A stretch of 64,000 bases of DNA, taken from assembly GCA_021324885.1 (NCBI GenBank), contig JAJPIF010000007.1, positions 1-64,000 on the forward strand, in the 5' to 3' direction. Of this stretch, positions 33,677 to 42,916 are shown in pieces; within the stretch, counting starts at the first letter, position 1; each line of letters opens with the position of its first letter. The notes under the pieces are model-generated. The model ran no database searches. It worked only from the letters and a program-made list of their open reading frames with translations, and had not been told where the DNA came from. Made by a program: the position numbers and the translations under genes. The stretch is from Pseudomonadota bacterium. Its GTDB lineage: Bacteria > Desulfobacterota > Binatia > Binatales > Binataceae.

Positions 33677-35044
33677 CTAGATGCCCGCATCCGCCATCGA
33701 CTCGCCGCTGGCTGGCTCGGCTCTGATGACTGACACCTGGAAATGGGCAGCATTGGGCGGCGGATTGATGAACATCACGAAAAACGGTGACGAGTCGCCA
33801 CTTTTGAGCGCAAAGTTTTTCGGCGGCGCCAGTTTTTGGAAGAACTGAAGCTCGTGCGGCGTCATCTGGCTGACGATTTTGGGTGAGACCAAATCACCGC
33901 AAAAAGCCGACTGGGTTACGACCGGATGCTGCTGGTTATCGACCAGACTCACGCCAACTTCTATCGTATGCAACGGTTCAGCGCCGCGGTTCTCGGCCCG
34001 CCCACTGACGATCAGGGCGCGACGATTACCGTCCAGCAACCGGTATTCGGCGTGGACCTCGCTCAATGCGACGACGTTCTGGCTCGGCTGGACGGGCGTG
34101 AACTCAGCCCCGATCAGGGGCAGCTGATGCAACAGTTCGCGGCTGATTGAAGGTGAAAGGCCGAGAAGAAACGTGACACCGACGAAGAAAAACCCGATCA
34201 GCACGAACACTCCCAGGAAAAAACCGCTGTTGTGCCTGCGCTCGTGCTCGGCAGCTTCGGCCGCCACCGCGGCTCGATCGATACGGCGGCTGCCTTGCGC
34301 GATTGCACTGCGGCGCGGCTGATAGCGGATGGTCGCCTCCGGAGGCGGCGGCGTTGACGCCGGTTCAGATTCCGGATCGCCCACATGCCATCTTTCGTAT
34401 GGGTCTTCGGGTTCAGCGGCTTCCACAGCATCTCCCAGTTCGTGCTGCTCCGCCTGATCGTCGGCGAAGTCGAAACTCAGATTCTCGGGGGTGCGGGGTT
34501 CTTCCTCGCCAAATGAACGCGCCAGCGGATTGTCGGCTTCAGGTTGTGCCGCCGCCACGGCCGTGGTTGGCGGCGCCGAAGGGGTTGCCGCTTTGGCAGG
34601 CGCTATGGGTGCGGCTGCCGCCGACCCGTCTGCAGGCCGGGCCGGGCGGCGAACGTCGGCGAACAAGTTGGCTACCTCAGGATCGCGTATCGGTTCGGCT
34701 CGAACGGGCGGCGAGGGCCGAAGATCTTCTGATGATCCGGTGCGCCGCGCACCGGCTTTCACGGGAGGCTGCGCCGAAGCGCCGGAGTTGGAAGTCTGAC
34801 TATTGGAATTCTGAGGTGCAACCGGTGGTACGGACGCAGGGGCGGGGGGAGTCGATGGCGCCGTCCGTGCTGACGGCGCAGGACGCGGCTGTGGTGCAGC
34901 AGCAGCTTTTCGGGCCGCTCGCGGCTCAGCGCTGAAGACATGGCCGCATCGCGAACACTTGAAAGTCGGGCTATCCTGAGCGGGAAGAACGCTTTCGTCG
35001 ATTCGATAACGGGTTTGACAACTGGGACATTGAACTTCGATCAT
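33677..35044 (-). CDS. MJ0042 zinc-ribbon / DUF3426 membrane protein
   Basis: The 455-residue protein starts with a zinc ribbon CPSC...CSRC (about residues 5-32) of the MJ0042 type. A long Pro/Ala-rich and acidic low-complexity region follows, then one membrane helix (about 281-302, GVFVLIGFFFVGVTFLLGL) and a C-terminal DUF3426 beta-rich domain (GRAENRGAEPLHTIEVGVSL). Such proteins are common in deltaproteobacteria and relatives, with unknown function, possibly cell-envelope regulation. ATG 35044 has GAGGTGG seven bases ahead. It is divergent from the glycosyltransferase at 35137. Confidence 0.88.
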   Translation of the reverse strand: MIEVQCPSCQTRYRIDESVLPAQDSPTFKCSRCGHVFSAEPRAARKAAAAPQPRPAPSARTAPSTPPAPASVPPVAPQNSNSQTSNSGASAQPPVKAGARRTGSSEDLRPSPPVRAEPIRDPEVANLFADVRRPARPADGSAAAAPIAPAKAATPSAPPTTAVAAAQPEADNPLARSFGEEEPRTPENLSFDFADDQAEQHELGDAVEAAEPEDPYERWHVGDPESEPASTPPPPEATIRYQPRRSAIAQGSRRIDRAAVAAEAAEHERRHNSGFFLGVFVLIGFFFVGVTFLLGLSPSISRELLHQLPLIGAEFTPVQPSQNVVALSEVHAEYRLLDGNRRALIVSGRAENRGAEPLHTIEVGVSLVDNQQHPVVTQSAFCGDLVSPKIVSQMTPHELQFFQKLAPPKNFALKSGDSSPFFVMFINPPPNAAHFQVSVIRAEPASGESMADAGI

Positions 35045-35136
35045 CACCTCGCCACCTCGCCGCAATGCCAGATTTTATAGCATATTGGACATGAGTTTTG
35101 CACCTTTGTTCTTCTCCAGGAGCAGCCGCTGACCCC

Positions 35137-36273
35137 ATGCGGATCGCGATGCTGGTCAGGCGTTTCGATCCGGCTGGCGGTGGAACCGAACGCGATTTCG
35201 CCGCCGCGGCGCGCTGTCTTGCGCAGGGCGGACATGAGGTGCGAATCTATGCCGCTCGCACGCGCGCGCAATCCTGGCACGGGATGCCGGTCCGCGCGCT
35301 GCCGATAGCATTATTTCCCCGCAGCCTTGAGGTCATCGGTTTTGGCCTGCTGGCGTCCCGCTTTGCGCGCCGGGACGGCGCGGAACTGACCCTCAGCTTC
35401 GGCCGGACCACCGATACCGATTTGATCCGGTGCGAAGGTGGGGCGCATGCGGCTTTTCTGGAGGCGGCGCGTCAATGGGAGAGCGCGGCGGCGTCGGCGG
35501 CGCGCGCGATCAGCCCCTATCATGCCGCTCAATGCCGCATCGAAGCGCGAGGCTTCACTTCGCGCAGGCTGCGGATGGTGCTGGCGATTTCCCGCCTGGT
35601 CGCGCACGACCTTCAAAAACGCTTCGCGCTTGCGCCTGCCAGACTGGAGACGCTCTACAACGGCATCGATCGCGAGCGGCTGAAGAATGTAAATCCGCGC
35701 GCGCGCGAAGACATCAGGCGGTGCTTCGGAATCGGCAGCTCAAGCCCGGTAGTGCTGTTCATTGGCAACGGCTTCGCGCGCAAGGGCCTTGGCAAGCTGC
35801 TCGAGGCCTGGCCGATGTCGGCCAAAAACGGTCATCTGATGGTGGTGGGGGAAGACCGCGCGCTGGAGCAATATCAAAGGATGGCCCAGCGGCTTGGAAT
35901 TGGAGATCGCGTGCGCTTTTTGGGCCGGCGCAGCGAAGTCGCGGACCTGCTGGCAGCCGCCGACGCAGTTGCGCTGCCGTCGCTGTTCGAAGCCTTCGGC
36001 AACGTCGTGCTCGAAGCAATGGCTGCCGGTTTGCCGGTATTGACCAGCGCCCGATGCGGCGCGGCGGAAGTATTGCCGGCGCAATGGCGCGAGTTTGTCG
36101 TGCAGGACCCGATGAATCCGTCCGAGATCGCCCGGCGCCTGGACTCGATGCTCGGCGCGTCCCGCGAGGCTGGCCTTATTGGACCTGCTGCGGCCGCCCA
36201 ATTCACCTGGGAGCGTTACGGAAATCGCCTGCTCGAATTGGTCGGGCAAAGCGCCAGTTCCAACCCCGATTAA
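35137..36273 (+). CDS. Glycosyltransferase family 4 protein
   Basis: The 378-residue GT-B enzyme transfers a sugar from a nucleotide donor. The N-terminal Rossmann domain has RFDPAGGGTERDF, close to the lipopolysaccharide core glucosyltransferase RfaG. The C-terminal donor domain has VLFIGNGFARKGL, RVRFLGRRSEV and the family catalytic segment LPSLFEAFGNVVLEAMAAGLP with the EX7E Glu pair. It shares its stop with the start of the next gene (TAATG), so translation is coupled. Together the pair probably builds a surface polysaccharide or lipid-linked glycan. Confidence 0.92.
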   Translation: MRIAMLVRRFDPAGGGTERDFAAAARCLAQGGHEVRIYAARTRAQSWHGMPVRALPIALFPRSLEVIGFGLLASRFARRDGAELTLSFGRTTDTDLIRCEGGAHAAFLEAARQWESAAASAARAISPYHAAQCRIEARGFTSRRLRMVLAISRLVAHDLQKRFALAPARLETLYNGIDRERLKNVNPRAREDIRRCFGIGSSSPVVLFIGNGFARKGLGKLLEAWPMSAKNGHLMVVGEDRALEQYQRMAQRLGIGDRVRFLGRRSEVADLLAAADAVALPSLFEAFGNVVLEAMAAGLPVLTSARCGAAEVLPAQWREFVVQDPMNPSEIARRLDSMLGASREAGLIGPAAAAQFTWERYGNRLLELVGQSASSNPD

Positions 36274-37562
36274 TGAGCGCAATCAGCGATCGCATTGATT
36301 CGATGGGTTTGCTTGAGGTCGCCCGGCATGGTGCGACGAGGCTCGTGCTTGCCGCGGCCCTGGTCTTTTACTTCCTCTACCACATCACGCGCTTTCAGCC
36401 GGCCCGGCTCGAGTTCCTGGTTCCCAACGTCGATACGTCGATCCTGTTCAGTCTTGCCCGGCAGATTTATCGTCGGGGCGACTACCTTGCCCGTTGGCAG
36501 GCCGGCAATTTTAGCATGGTTTTTCCATATCCGCCGCCGGCGGTGCTGATCTTCAATTTCCTGGGATCTGGCGGCGAGCGGGTTTTCATCGCGGTATGGA
36601 GCGCGTTGATGGTAGGCGGACTGCTCGTGACGTTGCGTGCGAGTGTCGCGGCTGAGAATGATGAAATCCAATCCGCATGGCTAGCCATCGGACTTCTCTC
36701 GTTGCTGTTTTCGGATTCCGCTGTTTCATGGGATCTGCGCTCGGGCAACAGCAATCTGGTGTATCTGGGTTTAGTCCTTTGCGCCTATAGCTTGCTCGGG
36801 CGGCGTCCATCGATCGCGGGGGCGCTGGTGGGCCTGAGTGTTTCGCTTAAGCTGTACAGCGCACTGCTGATCTTGTGGCTGCTGATCAAAGGTCCGAAAA
36901 AAGCGCTTTACGGCGCAGTGATTACGCTCCTGCTGCTCTGGTTAATCTTGCCGTGGATGCTCTTCGCGAGGGCGGGCGCGATTAGATTGTATAGCGGATG
37001 GCGCGAGCAGTTGCGGATCGTCAGCGGCCTTTGGATATATCCTCAAATGGCCGCGCAACGTTATGCCCCGCCGCTGGTCACCCTGAGACGCGCCGTCGCG
37101 GTCATTACCGGCGCCGGAGCTGACGCGGCTATCACCCGATTTCTCCTGGCCGGCTGCTGGATAATCTGGATCGGCGCGCTTGTTTGGTATGGTGCGCGCG
37201 TGATGCGTTACCCGGATCTCACGCCCCTCCCCTCAAGAGCCGCGCTTGCGGATTGGACAATCCTGATGCTCGCTCCGTTGCCGTTCAGTCCGTGGCTCGA
37301 GCCCTATCATGCCGTACCGGTCCTGCCGGGGACGATTCTGTGCCTGGCGATGGCCCTGGATTGGCGGGAAGGAAGCCGCAAACGAGCCGCCGCTGCCGCG
37401 GCATTGCTGGGGCTGCTGGTAATCCACGCACTCCACGTTCGGTTTGATGTCCGCGGCCTCGGGGTACTTGCGCAGTTCCTGATACTCGTGATCGTATTTG
37501 GCCTGCTGCGGCCATCGCTGGCGCGCCCGCCGGTTTGGGATGGGCACCGCGGCGCCGCCTGA
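36273..37562 (+). CDS. GT87-like (DUF2029) membrane glycosyltransferase
   Basis: The 429-residue integral membrane protein has about ten helices. A periplasmic first loop has PNVDTSILFSLARQIYRRGDYLA, with the acidic residue expected for a GT-C polyprenol-phosphate-sugar transferase. A central SWDLRSGNSNLVYLGLVLCAY segment is typical of the GT87/DUF2029 family (mannosyl- or arabinosyltransferases using polyprenyl-phosphate donors). The start ATG overlaps the stop of the GT4 gene by one base. The reading frame stays open far upstream into the GT4 gene, but that part is not coding. Confidence 0.85.
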   Translation: MSAISDRIDSMGLLEVARHGATRLVLAAALVFYFLYHITRFQPARLEFLVPNVDTSILFSLARQIYRRGDYLARWQAGNFSMVFPYPPPAVLIFNFLGSGGERVFIAVWSALMVGGLLVTLRASVAAENDEIQSAWLAIGLLSLLFSDSAVSWDLRSGNSNLVYLGLVLCAYSLLGRRPSIAGALVGLSVSLKLYSALLILWLLIKGPKKALYGAVITLLLLWLILPWMLFARAGAIRLYSGWREQLRIVSGLWIYPQMAAQRYAPPLVTLRRAVAVITGAGADAAITRFLLAGCWIIWIGALVWYGARVMRYPDLTPLPSRAALADWTILMLAPLPFSPWLEPYHAVPVLPGTILCLAMALDWREGSRKRAAAAAALLGLLVIHALHVRFDVRGLGVLAQFLILVIVFGLLRPSLARPPVWDGHRGAA

Positions 37563-37625
37563 TATTATGGAACCGGGCAAGGCGCAGCACTTAATCGGGC
37601 AGGTACGACGGAACCGGAGGCAGGG

Positions 37626-38354
37626 TTGGATCCCAAGGGAAAAGTAGCGTTGATCAATGGTGGCGCCCGCATCGGCCACACCGTCGCCCTGACGCTGGCG
37701 GCCCGCGGATGCGCACTGGCGCTTACTTATCGAAACTCGCTGGCCGCCGCGGAATCTACCGCTGCCGCGGCGCGCGCCACCGGCGTGGATGTATTGATTA
37801 TTCGCGCCGACGCGGCGGCGCCGGCGCAAGTCGCGGCGGCGGTTAATCAAACCGTAAACGCTCTGGGGCGCCTTGATATTCTGCTTAACCTCTCCGGCAA
37901 CTACGAACGAGCGCCTGAGCCGACCGAGGCGGATTGGACGGCGGCGATGGATTCCAACGTCAAGAGCGCATTTTTGTTTGCCATCGCCGCGGCCCCTTTC
38001 ATGAAAGGGCAGGGCGGGCGAATCGTCAATTTCAGCGACTGGCTGCCAGTGAGCGGACGTCCTCATTACCGCAACTATGTTCCTTACTACACCGCGAAAG
38101 CGGGGGTGGTCGGATTGACGCAAAGTCTCGCGCTGGAACTGGCCCCGGATATATTGGTCAACGCGATCGCGCCCGGACCGGTCCTCGCGCCTCCGGATCT
38201 AAGCCCGGAGGAAAACGAAGAAGTTGTCAATGCCACCCCGCTGGCCCGATGGGGCGGAGCCGAGGAAATTGCCAAAGCGGTGATGTTCCTGGTTGAGACG
38301 GATTTCGTCACTGGGGAATGCATAAGAGTTGACGGCGGCCGCCATCTGCTATAA
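37626..38354 (+). CDS. Pteridine-reductase-like SDR oxidoreductase (paralogue)
   Basis: The 242-residue Rossmann enzyme is clearly related to the SDR at 17836. It shares the order KVALINGGARIG, LTYRNS, NLSGNYERAPE, YYTAK and a C-terminal VDGGR. The active-site strand has Asp (NFSDWLP) instead of Ser. The nucleotide motif is unusual: NGGARIG lacks the first Thr of TGxxxGxG and is shorter by one residue than its paralogue. It starts with TTG, with GGAGG five bases ahead, so that start is well supported. Substrate unknown; a small ketone or pterin is possible. It stands 63 bases after the GT87-like gene. Confidence 0.85.
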   Translation: MDPKGKVALINGGARIGHTVALTLAARGCALALTYRNSLAAAESTAAAARATGVDVLIIRADAAAPAQVAAAVNQTVNALGRLDILLNLSGNYERAPEPTEADWTAAMDSNVKSAFLFAIAAAPFMKGQGGRIVNFSDWLPVSGRPHYRNYVPYYTAKAGVVGLTQSLALELAPDILVNAIAPGPVLAPPDLSPEENEEVVNATPLARWGGAEEIAKAVMFLVETDFVTGECIRVDGGRHLL

Positions 38355-38664
38355 CGGGGGCTACGAATTGCGGCGGCAATTCCAGCTCAATCGAAGCTCC
38401 GAAACTCAAAGCGACGCTACCGGTTTTGCAGGCTCTTTAAAAAAAAAGCATCTATCGCAGGGCCATGCGCCGCTTAAACCACGTTGTGTGTGCCCTTTGG
38501 AGACACTCGGTGGTTTTCCGGGCTCTCCCTGAATTCCACTGTTCGCGCCGAACCAGGGTTTTCAGCGCGTCCAAACTAATCGATATGGCCCGCGTATTGC
38601 GTATCTGGTTCGTATCTTTAATGCGCCCTCGCTCCCGCGTGAGCTGGTGGGCAGGAGATGTGTT
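38355..38664. other. Intergenic region upstream of the SQR-like gene
   Basis: About 310 bases without a supported gene. A 7-bp hairpin (GAATTGC 38364-38370 with 38375-38381) lies 10 bases after the SDR stop and may stabilise its message; there is no T run directly after it. A run of nine A is near 38438-38450. Confidence 0.4.
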
Positions 38665-39924
38665 ATGAGCGGACGAGCCAGAGTTGTCGTGCTGGGCGGC
38701 GGGTTTGGCGGACTGGAAGCGATCTTTTACCTGCGCCACAAACTTGGAGATGCGGTCGATTTGACCCTGATTTCTGAGCGCGACTATTTTCTGTTCAGAC
38801 CCAACACCATTTATATCCCCTTCGGCCAGGATCCCGAGCGCTTCAAGTTGCCGCTGAAACGCGCTGTCCAGCTTAAAAAAATCGATTTCGTCAACTCGCG
38901 CGTGATCGGCGTCGAACCCGAGGGACACAAAGTCCATCTTGCCGGTCAGGAACTTTCCTATGATTACCTCGTGCTGGCGACCGGCGCCGATATGCGTCCG
39001 GGCGAGATCCCCGGACTGGCGGAGCACGCGGTTACGGTGTGGACGCCGGAGGACATGCTGAGTCTGCGCCACGCCTTCGCCCGAATGGTCGAAAACGCCA
39101 GAAGTGGTAAACGGCAGCGGCTGGTTTTCCTGATCCCACCAAACAATCGATGCTCCGGACCGCTTTACGAAATCGTGCTTATGACTGACACCTGGCTTCG
39201 GCGCCAGGGTCTGCGCGAGCCAATCGATATTACCTGGAGCACTTATGAAGGGGCTTACCTCCAGGTATTTGGCCCGCGTCTGAACACGGTTGTCGCCGAG
39301 GAGTTCGAGCAACGCGGTATCCATGGTTGCAAAGGCTTCGTGGTTACCGGTGTCGAGCCCGGAGTCGTGCACTACCAGAACAAGGAAAAACGCGAGTTCG
39401 ACCTGCTCGTTTCCTTCCCGCCCTACATAGCGAAAGAAACTTATGGCTCCCTGCCGGCCGATGATCGTGGCTTCGTGCACGTCGAGCCGGATAGCCGCCG
39501 CGTAAAGGGCCACGATCGTATTTTTGCCGTCGGCGACACGGCCGATTTTCCGATCAAGCAGGCCTTTCTTGCGCTGCTGCAGGGAGATGCGGCAGGGGAA
39601 CATATCGGAGCCGCGATTCGCGCGCGGAAGCCCGAGCTGAATTTCGAGCCGATGAGTATGTGCGTGATGGAAGAACTCAATCGCGCGACTTTCGCCCAGG
39701 TTCCCCTCAAGTATACGGGAGACCCGCTAAAGCCGGTGGACGTGGCCAGCGAAGACATTGAACATTACAAAGTCGGCATCTCACCGCTGTGGCGGCTGGG
39801 AAAGAAAGTCCTCGGCATCTATGCGCCGTGGCGTTTTGGCCATGGAGAGCCGTTTCATGCCGGTTTCGCCTGGGAGGCGATGGATTTTGGGCTGAAGGTG
39901 ATGTCGAAGCTGATGGCAAGCTGA
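38665..39924 (+). CDS. SQR/NDH-2-like FAD-dependent oxidoreductase
   Basis: The 419-residue two-dinucleotide-fold flavoprotein resembles sulfide:quinone oxidoreductase and type II NADH dehydrogenase. It begins RVVVLGGGFGGLEAIFYLRH, continues LISERDYFLFRP, YDYLVLATGAD, and closes the FAD site with DRIFAVGDTADFPIKQAF. A Cys in NNRCSGPLYE matches the position of one SQR redox Cys, and a further Cys is in GIHGCKGF. The C-terminal amphipathic region could dock to the membrane. AGGAG lies seven bases ahead of the ATG. Sulfide or quinone use is inferred only. Confidence 0.85.
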   Translation: MSGRARVVVLGGGFGGLEAIFYLRHKLGDAVDLTLISERDYFLFRPNTIYIPFGQDPERFKLPLKRAVQLKKIDFVNSRVIGVEPEGHKVHLAGQELSYDYLVLATGADMRPGEIPGLAEHAVTVWTPEDMLSLRHAFARMVENARSGKRQRLVFLIPPNNRCSGPLYEIVLMTDTWLRRQGLREPIDITWSTYEGAYLQVFGPRLNTVVAEEFEQRGIHGCKGFVVTGVEPGVVHYQNKEKREFDLLVSFPPYIAKETYGSLPADDRGFVHVEPDSRRVKGHDRIFAVGDTADFPIKQAFLALLQGDAAGEHIGAAIRARKPELNFEPMSMCVMEELNRATFAQVPLKYTGDPLKPVDVASEDIEHYKVGISPLWRLGKKVLGIYAPWRFGHGEPFHAGFAWEAMDFGLKVMSKLMAS

Positions 39925-39925
39925 G

Positions 39926-40633
39926 CTAGTCGCGGTGCTGGCGCACCAGTTCGGCCCAGCGGCCGAACACGGGTTTGGCGATCGACGAGGCGGCTTCGAT
40001 ATAGGCCCCTGCCTCCATAACGCAATGCTCGGGCTGGATGCCGGCGGTGCGAAGACGAGATTCGAATGCGCCGACACAGGCCTCGACCATCTCGGCTTTC
40101 ATTTCGAGATGGAAGAGCAGGCCATAGGCGGTGGCGCCGTACCGGAAGGCCTGGCATTGAGTTTTAGCGGACCTTGCCAGCGAGACCGCACCCGACGGTA
40201 AATCGAAAACATCCCCGTGCCATACGCAGGTCACGAATTGTTCCGGCACGTCACGGAACAAGCGATCATCGTGAGCCGCGCTTTCCAGGTTAATCGGTAA
40301 CCAGCCGATTTCCGGTTGCGCGGCAGCATAGACGTTAGCTCCCAGCGCGGACGCCAAAAGCTGGCTGCCCAGGCAAATTCCGAGAATCGGTTTGCCCATC
40401 GCCAGCACCCGTTTGATTATTTCCGTTTCTGTTTTGAGGAAAGGATAAAGATCGAATCGATAGACGCTGAAGGGACCTCCGAGTATTACCAGACCGTCTA
40501 CCGCGCGCAGGTCAGGGCGCTCGCCGTCCTTTATCGAAACATGCTTCCATTGGATCTGAGCGCTTTCCAAGGCGTCGCCCAATGCGCCTAATGTTTCGCA
40601 TTTATAATGCTGGAGTGCGATCACCCGTTTCAT
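39926..40633 (-). CDS. Class I glutamine amidotransferase domain protein
   Basis: The 235-residue stand-alone GATase1 protein has the nucleophile Cys87 in GICLGSQ and the His175/Glu177 pair in FHLE, so the triad is intact. The N-terminus has LVILGGPFSVY, typical of the GMP-synthase-like stand-alone group. Such proteins deliver ammonia or cut gamma-glutamyl bonds; the partner is unknown. It converges with the SQR-like gene, with one base between stops. Upstream on the same strand is a broken methyltransferase and a thiamine-binding gene. Confidence 0.9.
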   Translation of the reverse strand: MKRVIALQHYKCETLGALGDALESAQIQWKHVSIKDGERPDLRAVDGLVILGGPFSVYRFDLYPFLKTETEIIKRVLAMGKPILGICLGSQLLASALGANVYAAAQPEIGWLPINLESAAHDDRLFRDVPEQFVTCVWHGDVFDLPSGAVSLARSAKTQCQAFRYGATAYGLLFHLEMKAEMVEACVGAFESRLRTAGIQPEHCVMEAGAYIEAASSIAKPVFGRWAELVRQHRD

Positions 40634-40797
40634 ACACGAACTTTACCCCGGCTGAGCAGACACGCCAAAATCATGCCCGTGTCGGGTAAATGGTCGTCCT
40701 GCCGAACGGCGAGCATCGCGGGTGACCGATCCAGACCCGTCACTTTGAGACCCTGACCGTCAGCGTACCATTGCTCATAGCGCGCGGCGGCGCGATC
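40633..40797 (-). pseudogene. Probable remnant of a class I SAM methyltransferase
   Basis: The minus-strand translation contains SDRAAARYEQWYADGQ followed directly by GLKVTGLDRSPAMLAVR and then DDHLPD. The first block looks like the usual N-terminal DRxAxRYDxWY of UbiE-like methyltransferases, and the second like their strand-2 acidic SAM-binding motif. The 35-40 residues that should lie between them (including the Gly-rich SAM loop) are missing, and the rest of the domain is absent. This fits an internal deletion followed by decay. It lies just downstream of the thiamine-binding gene. It could be chance similarity, since only about 45 residues are involved. Confidence 0.45.
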
Positions 40798-40823
40798 AGA
40801 AATCCGCCAACTCCAAAGTCCAA

Positions 40824-41075
40824 TCAGATCGGGCAGGCGTTGGAAACCGTGATCGTCATCACCACCTGTCCTACGTTGGCGGCGTGAACGAACGCCTCCT
40901 GCAGCGATGCAAATACGGCGTCGGCCGGACCTGTGACCTGTGTGCTCATCGGACCGACCTGGACCTGCAGTCCGTGCGCCGTCAACGCATCCGTGACCAT
41001 TGCGATGGCTGGCGACAGGTGCTCCTGCCTGAGCGGATACAGACTGATTTGTGCACTGATTGTTGGCTGGTCCAT
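40824..41075 (-). CDS. Thiamine-binding (YkoF/MTH1187-like) small protein
   Basis: The 83-residue ferredoxin-like protein has the family start SAQISLYPLRQEHLSPAI, the middle VGPMSTQVTGPADAVFASL and the end VVMTITVSNACP. YkoF-type domains bind thiamine or its pyrimidine part; single-domain forms usually assemble as tetramers. GGGGAGG stands eight bases ahead of the ATG. No TPP riboswitch pattern was recognised upstream. A methyltransferase-like remnant follows it on the same strand. Confidence 0.88.
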   Translation of the reverse strand: MDQPTISAQISLYPLRQEHLSPAIAMVTDALTAHGLQVQVGPMSTQVTGPADAVFASLQEAFVHAANVGQVVMTITVSNACPI

Positions 41076-41275
41076 TCAATGGTCCTCCCCAACGTAAAAA
41101 ACGTTTCGGCTCGGCGACTTCTGTAGCCAATTGAAACAGTCAAGCTGTAACCTTTGGATACGAACGATGTGCGCCGTCACCAAACCGCGCACCTGGGTGT
41201 CGCGGTTCCACGTTGGCCTGTGGGTTGCAATTTGCTCGCCAGTTATCAATCGTAGTGAACAAGGACGGGTCCGCC

Positions 41276-41515
41276 ATGTCTGTGGAACGCTGGATTCGAT
41301 TAATTGCCGGCACCTTCATTATCGTGAGTGTGGCGCTGAGTTATTTCCAAAGCCGGATGTGGTTATGGTTCACGCTCTTCGTGGGCGTCAATCTCTTCCA
41401 ATCGTCGCTGACCGGCTGGTGCCTGATGGAAAACATACTGCGTAAATTGGGGGTGGGAAGAGGAAAGCCGGTGCACTTGTCTCCTTCTGGAGGGCCGGCT
41501 TGCGGATGCTCTTGA
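41276..41515 (+). CDS. DUF2892 (YgaP-type) small membrane protein
   Basis: The 79-residue protein starts MSVERWIRLIAGTFIIVSVAL and has two membrane helices (about 7-25 and 27-47) with a conserved TGWCLMENILRKLG end. DUF2892 is found alone or attached to rhodanese domains (YgaP). AAGGA lies ten bases ahead of the ATG. It lies just upstream of tolC, close enough for co-transcription. The C-terminal PACGCS Cys pair may bind metal. Its role in the efflux operon is unknown. Confidence 0.85.
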   Translation: MSVERWIRLIAGTFIIVSVALSYFQSRMWLWFTLFVGVNLFQSSLTGWCLMENILRKLGVGRGKPVHLSPSGGPACGCS

Positions 41516-41547
41516 AACCTCCGGATGCTCGTGAAAATGGCAGGGCG

Positions 41548-42912
41548 ATGGCGCGGGGTATTGTGGCACTTTTTTTAGTTGTTGTCTGTGGTGGTTCCGC
41601 CACCGCCGGGCAGCAATCGACGGAGCCCGAGCGGATTTCGCTCAGCCAGGCGATCGCGATTGCCCTGCGTGACAATCGCTCCCTCAAAGCCGCCGGCTAT
41701 GGCAGTCAGGCCGCTCAGGACGACGCCGCCACGGCGCGCGGCGACCTGCTGCCGCGGCTGGACGCGCTGGAAAACTTTTCCTACACCAATAATCCCGTCA
41801 TGGTGTTTTCGGACCTGCTGTTGCAACAGGATTTCACGCAGAGCGACTTCGCGCTCAATAGTCTCAATCACCCCGGATTTTTTTCCAATTTTCAAACCCA
41901 GATGCGGCTGTCGTATCCGCTGTTCGCCGGCGGCAGAATCATGGCCGCTTACCGCGCCGCGGGCCTGGCCGCCGACGCTGAGCGCTGGCAACAGATCCAG
42001 ACCCGTCAGCACGTCGAGTTTGCGGTTATCCGATCGTATTACGGCGCGGTTCTCGCCGAACAGCGTCTTGCGGTGGTGGATCGCGCGATCGACGCCGCAC
42101 GGGCGCATCTCAAGCGCGCCCAGGATTTGTTCGAGCGCGGGATGGCGGTTAATTCCGACGTCCTGCGCACCAAGGTTCTCCTCGGTGGTTTTGAGCAGCA
42201 GCGTTTCCGGGCCCAAAGCGGCCTTGAAATCGCGCGCTCCACTTTTACCCATGCCTTGGGTGACGAAGACCGGCGGCTTGCTCCGATGAACAATCCTGCG
42301 GGAGCGGGAGAGGTCGTCTGGTCGCCGGATTCATTTCAACTGCTGGTAAAGAATGCACTGGCACATCGGCCCGAAATCAAAATCGCCGAAGACAATATCA
42401 AGCGCGCGCGCGAGGCGGTCACCATCGCGCGCGCCGACTACCTGCCGACGGTCGAAATAGCTGGCGTGTACGAGAACGATTCCGAGCATCTGACGCGCGC
42501 GGGCAACAACGGTGCGTTGCTGGTGACCGGGCAGATGAACCTGTTTAACGGATTTGCAACGCGCGCCAAGGTCGATGCCGCGCAGGCGCGGCTGTCGCGG
42601 GCGCAAGTGCTCGAGCAGGACTTGCGCCATTCCATCGCCCTGGAAGTGGAAACCGCTTACCGCAGTCTTCAGGCTGCCCGCCGCGGCCTGGAGGTGGCGC
42701 GCCGCGACCTCGCCTACGCACAGCGCGCACTGGCTATCCTCGAGGACCGCTATGGTTCGGGACTGGCCACCAATGTCTCGGTGCTGGACGCGCAAACCGC
42801 GCGTGCACAGACAGATATGCGGTTGGCGGCGTCCCGCATCGAGGTCGCGGTTGATGCGGCCGCGCTCGATCTCGCCACCGGAAGCGAGCCGCGGTCCTTA
42901 TCGGAGCGCTAA
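41548..42912 (+). CDS. TolC family outer membrane efflux protein
   Basis: The 454-residue protein is the outer-membrane channel of a tripartite efflux system. The ATG at 41548 gives a good signal peptide (MARGIVALFLVVVCGGSATAG). TTG 41500 or ATG 41506 are in frame upstream, with GGAGGG nearby, but they would put about 15 extra residues in front. Two long coiled-coil repeats follow, each opening with ISLSQAIAIALRDN-type and SFQLLVKNALAHRPE-type segments. It is followed by the adaptor after 4 bases and then the RND pump. Confidence 0.93.
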   Translation: MARGIVALFLVVVCGGSATAGQQSTEPERISLSQAIAIALRDNRSLKAAGYGSQAAQDDAATARGDLLPRLDALENFSYTNNPVMVFSDLLLQQDFTQSDFALNSLNHPGFFSNFQTQMRLSYPLFAGGRIMAAYRAAGLAADAERWQQIQTRQHVEFAVIRSYYGAVLAEQRLAVVDRAIDAARAHLKRAQDLFERGMAVNSDVLRTKVLLGGFEQQRFRAQSGLEIARSTFTHALGDEDRRLAPMNNPAGAGEVVWSPDSFQLLVKNALAHRPEIKIAEDNIKRAREAVTIARADYLPTVEIAGVYENDSEHLTRAGNNGALLVTGQMNLFNGFATRAKVDAAQARLSRAQVLEQDLRHSIALEVETAYRSLQAARRGLEVARRDLAYAQRALAILEDRYGSGLATNVSVLDAQTARAQTDMRLAASRIEVAVDAAALDLATGSEPRSLSER

Positions 42913-42916
42913 TCGC

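Noticed and set aside
35430-36272. Reading frame open upstream of the GT87-like gene, giving an apparent 710-residue protein
   Set aside because: The upstream 281 codons overlap the GT4 gene in another frame and read as low-complexity Arg/Ala/Gly sequence. The ATG overlapping the GT4 stop is the natural start.
41076-41275. A TPP riboswitch upstream of the thiamine-binding gene
   Set aside because: No conserved CTGAGA-type and GACC-type core elements with matching stems were found on the minus strand.
42554-42916. Reading frame open upstream of the HlyD-like adaptor, inside tolC
   Set aside because: It is a high-GC shadow of tolC. The GTG at 42917 right after the tolC stop gives a normal adaptor start.
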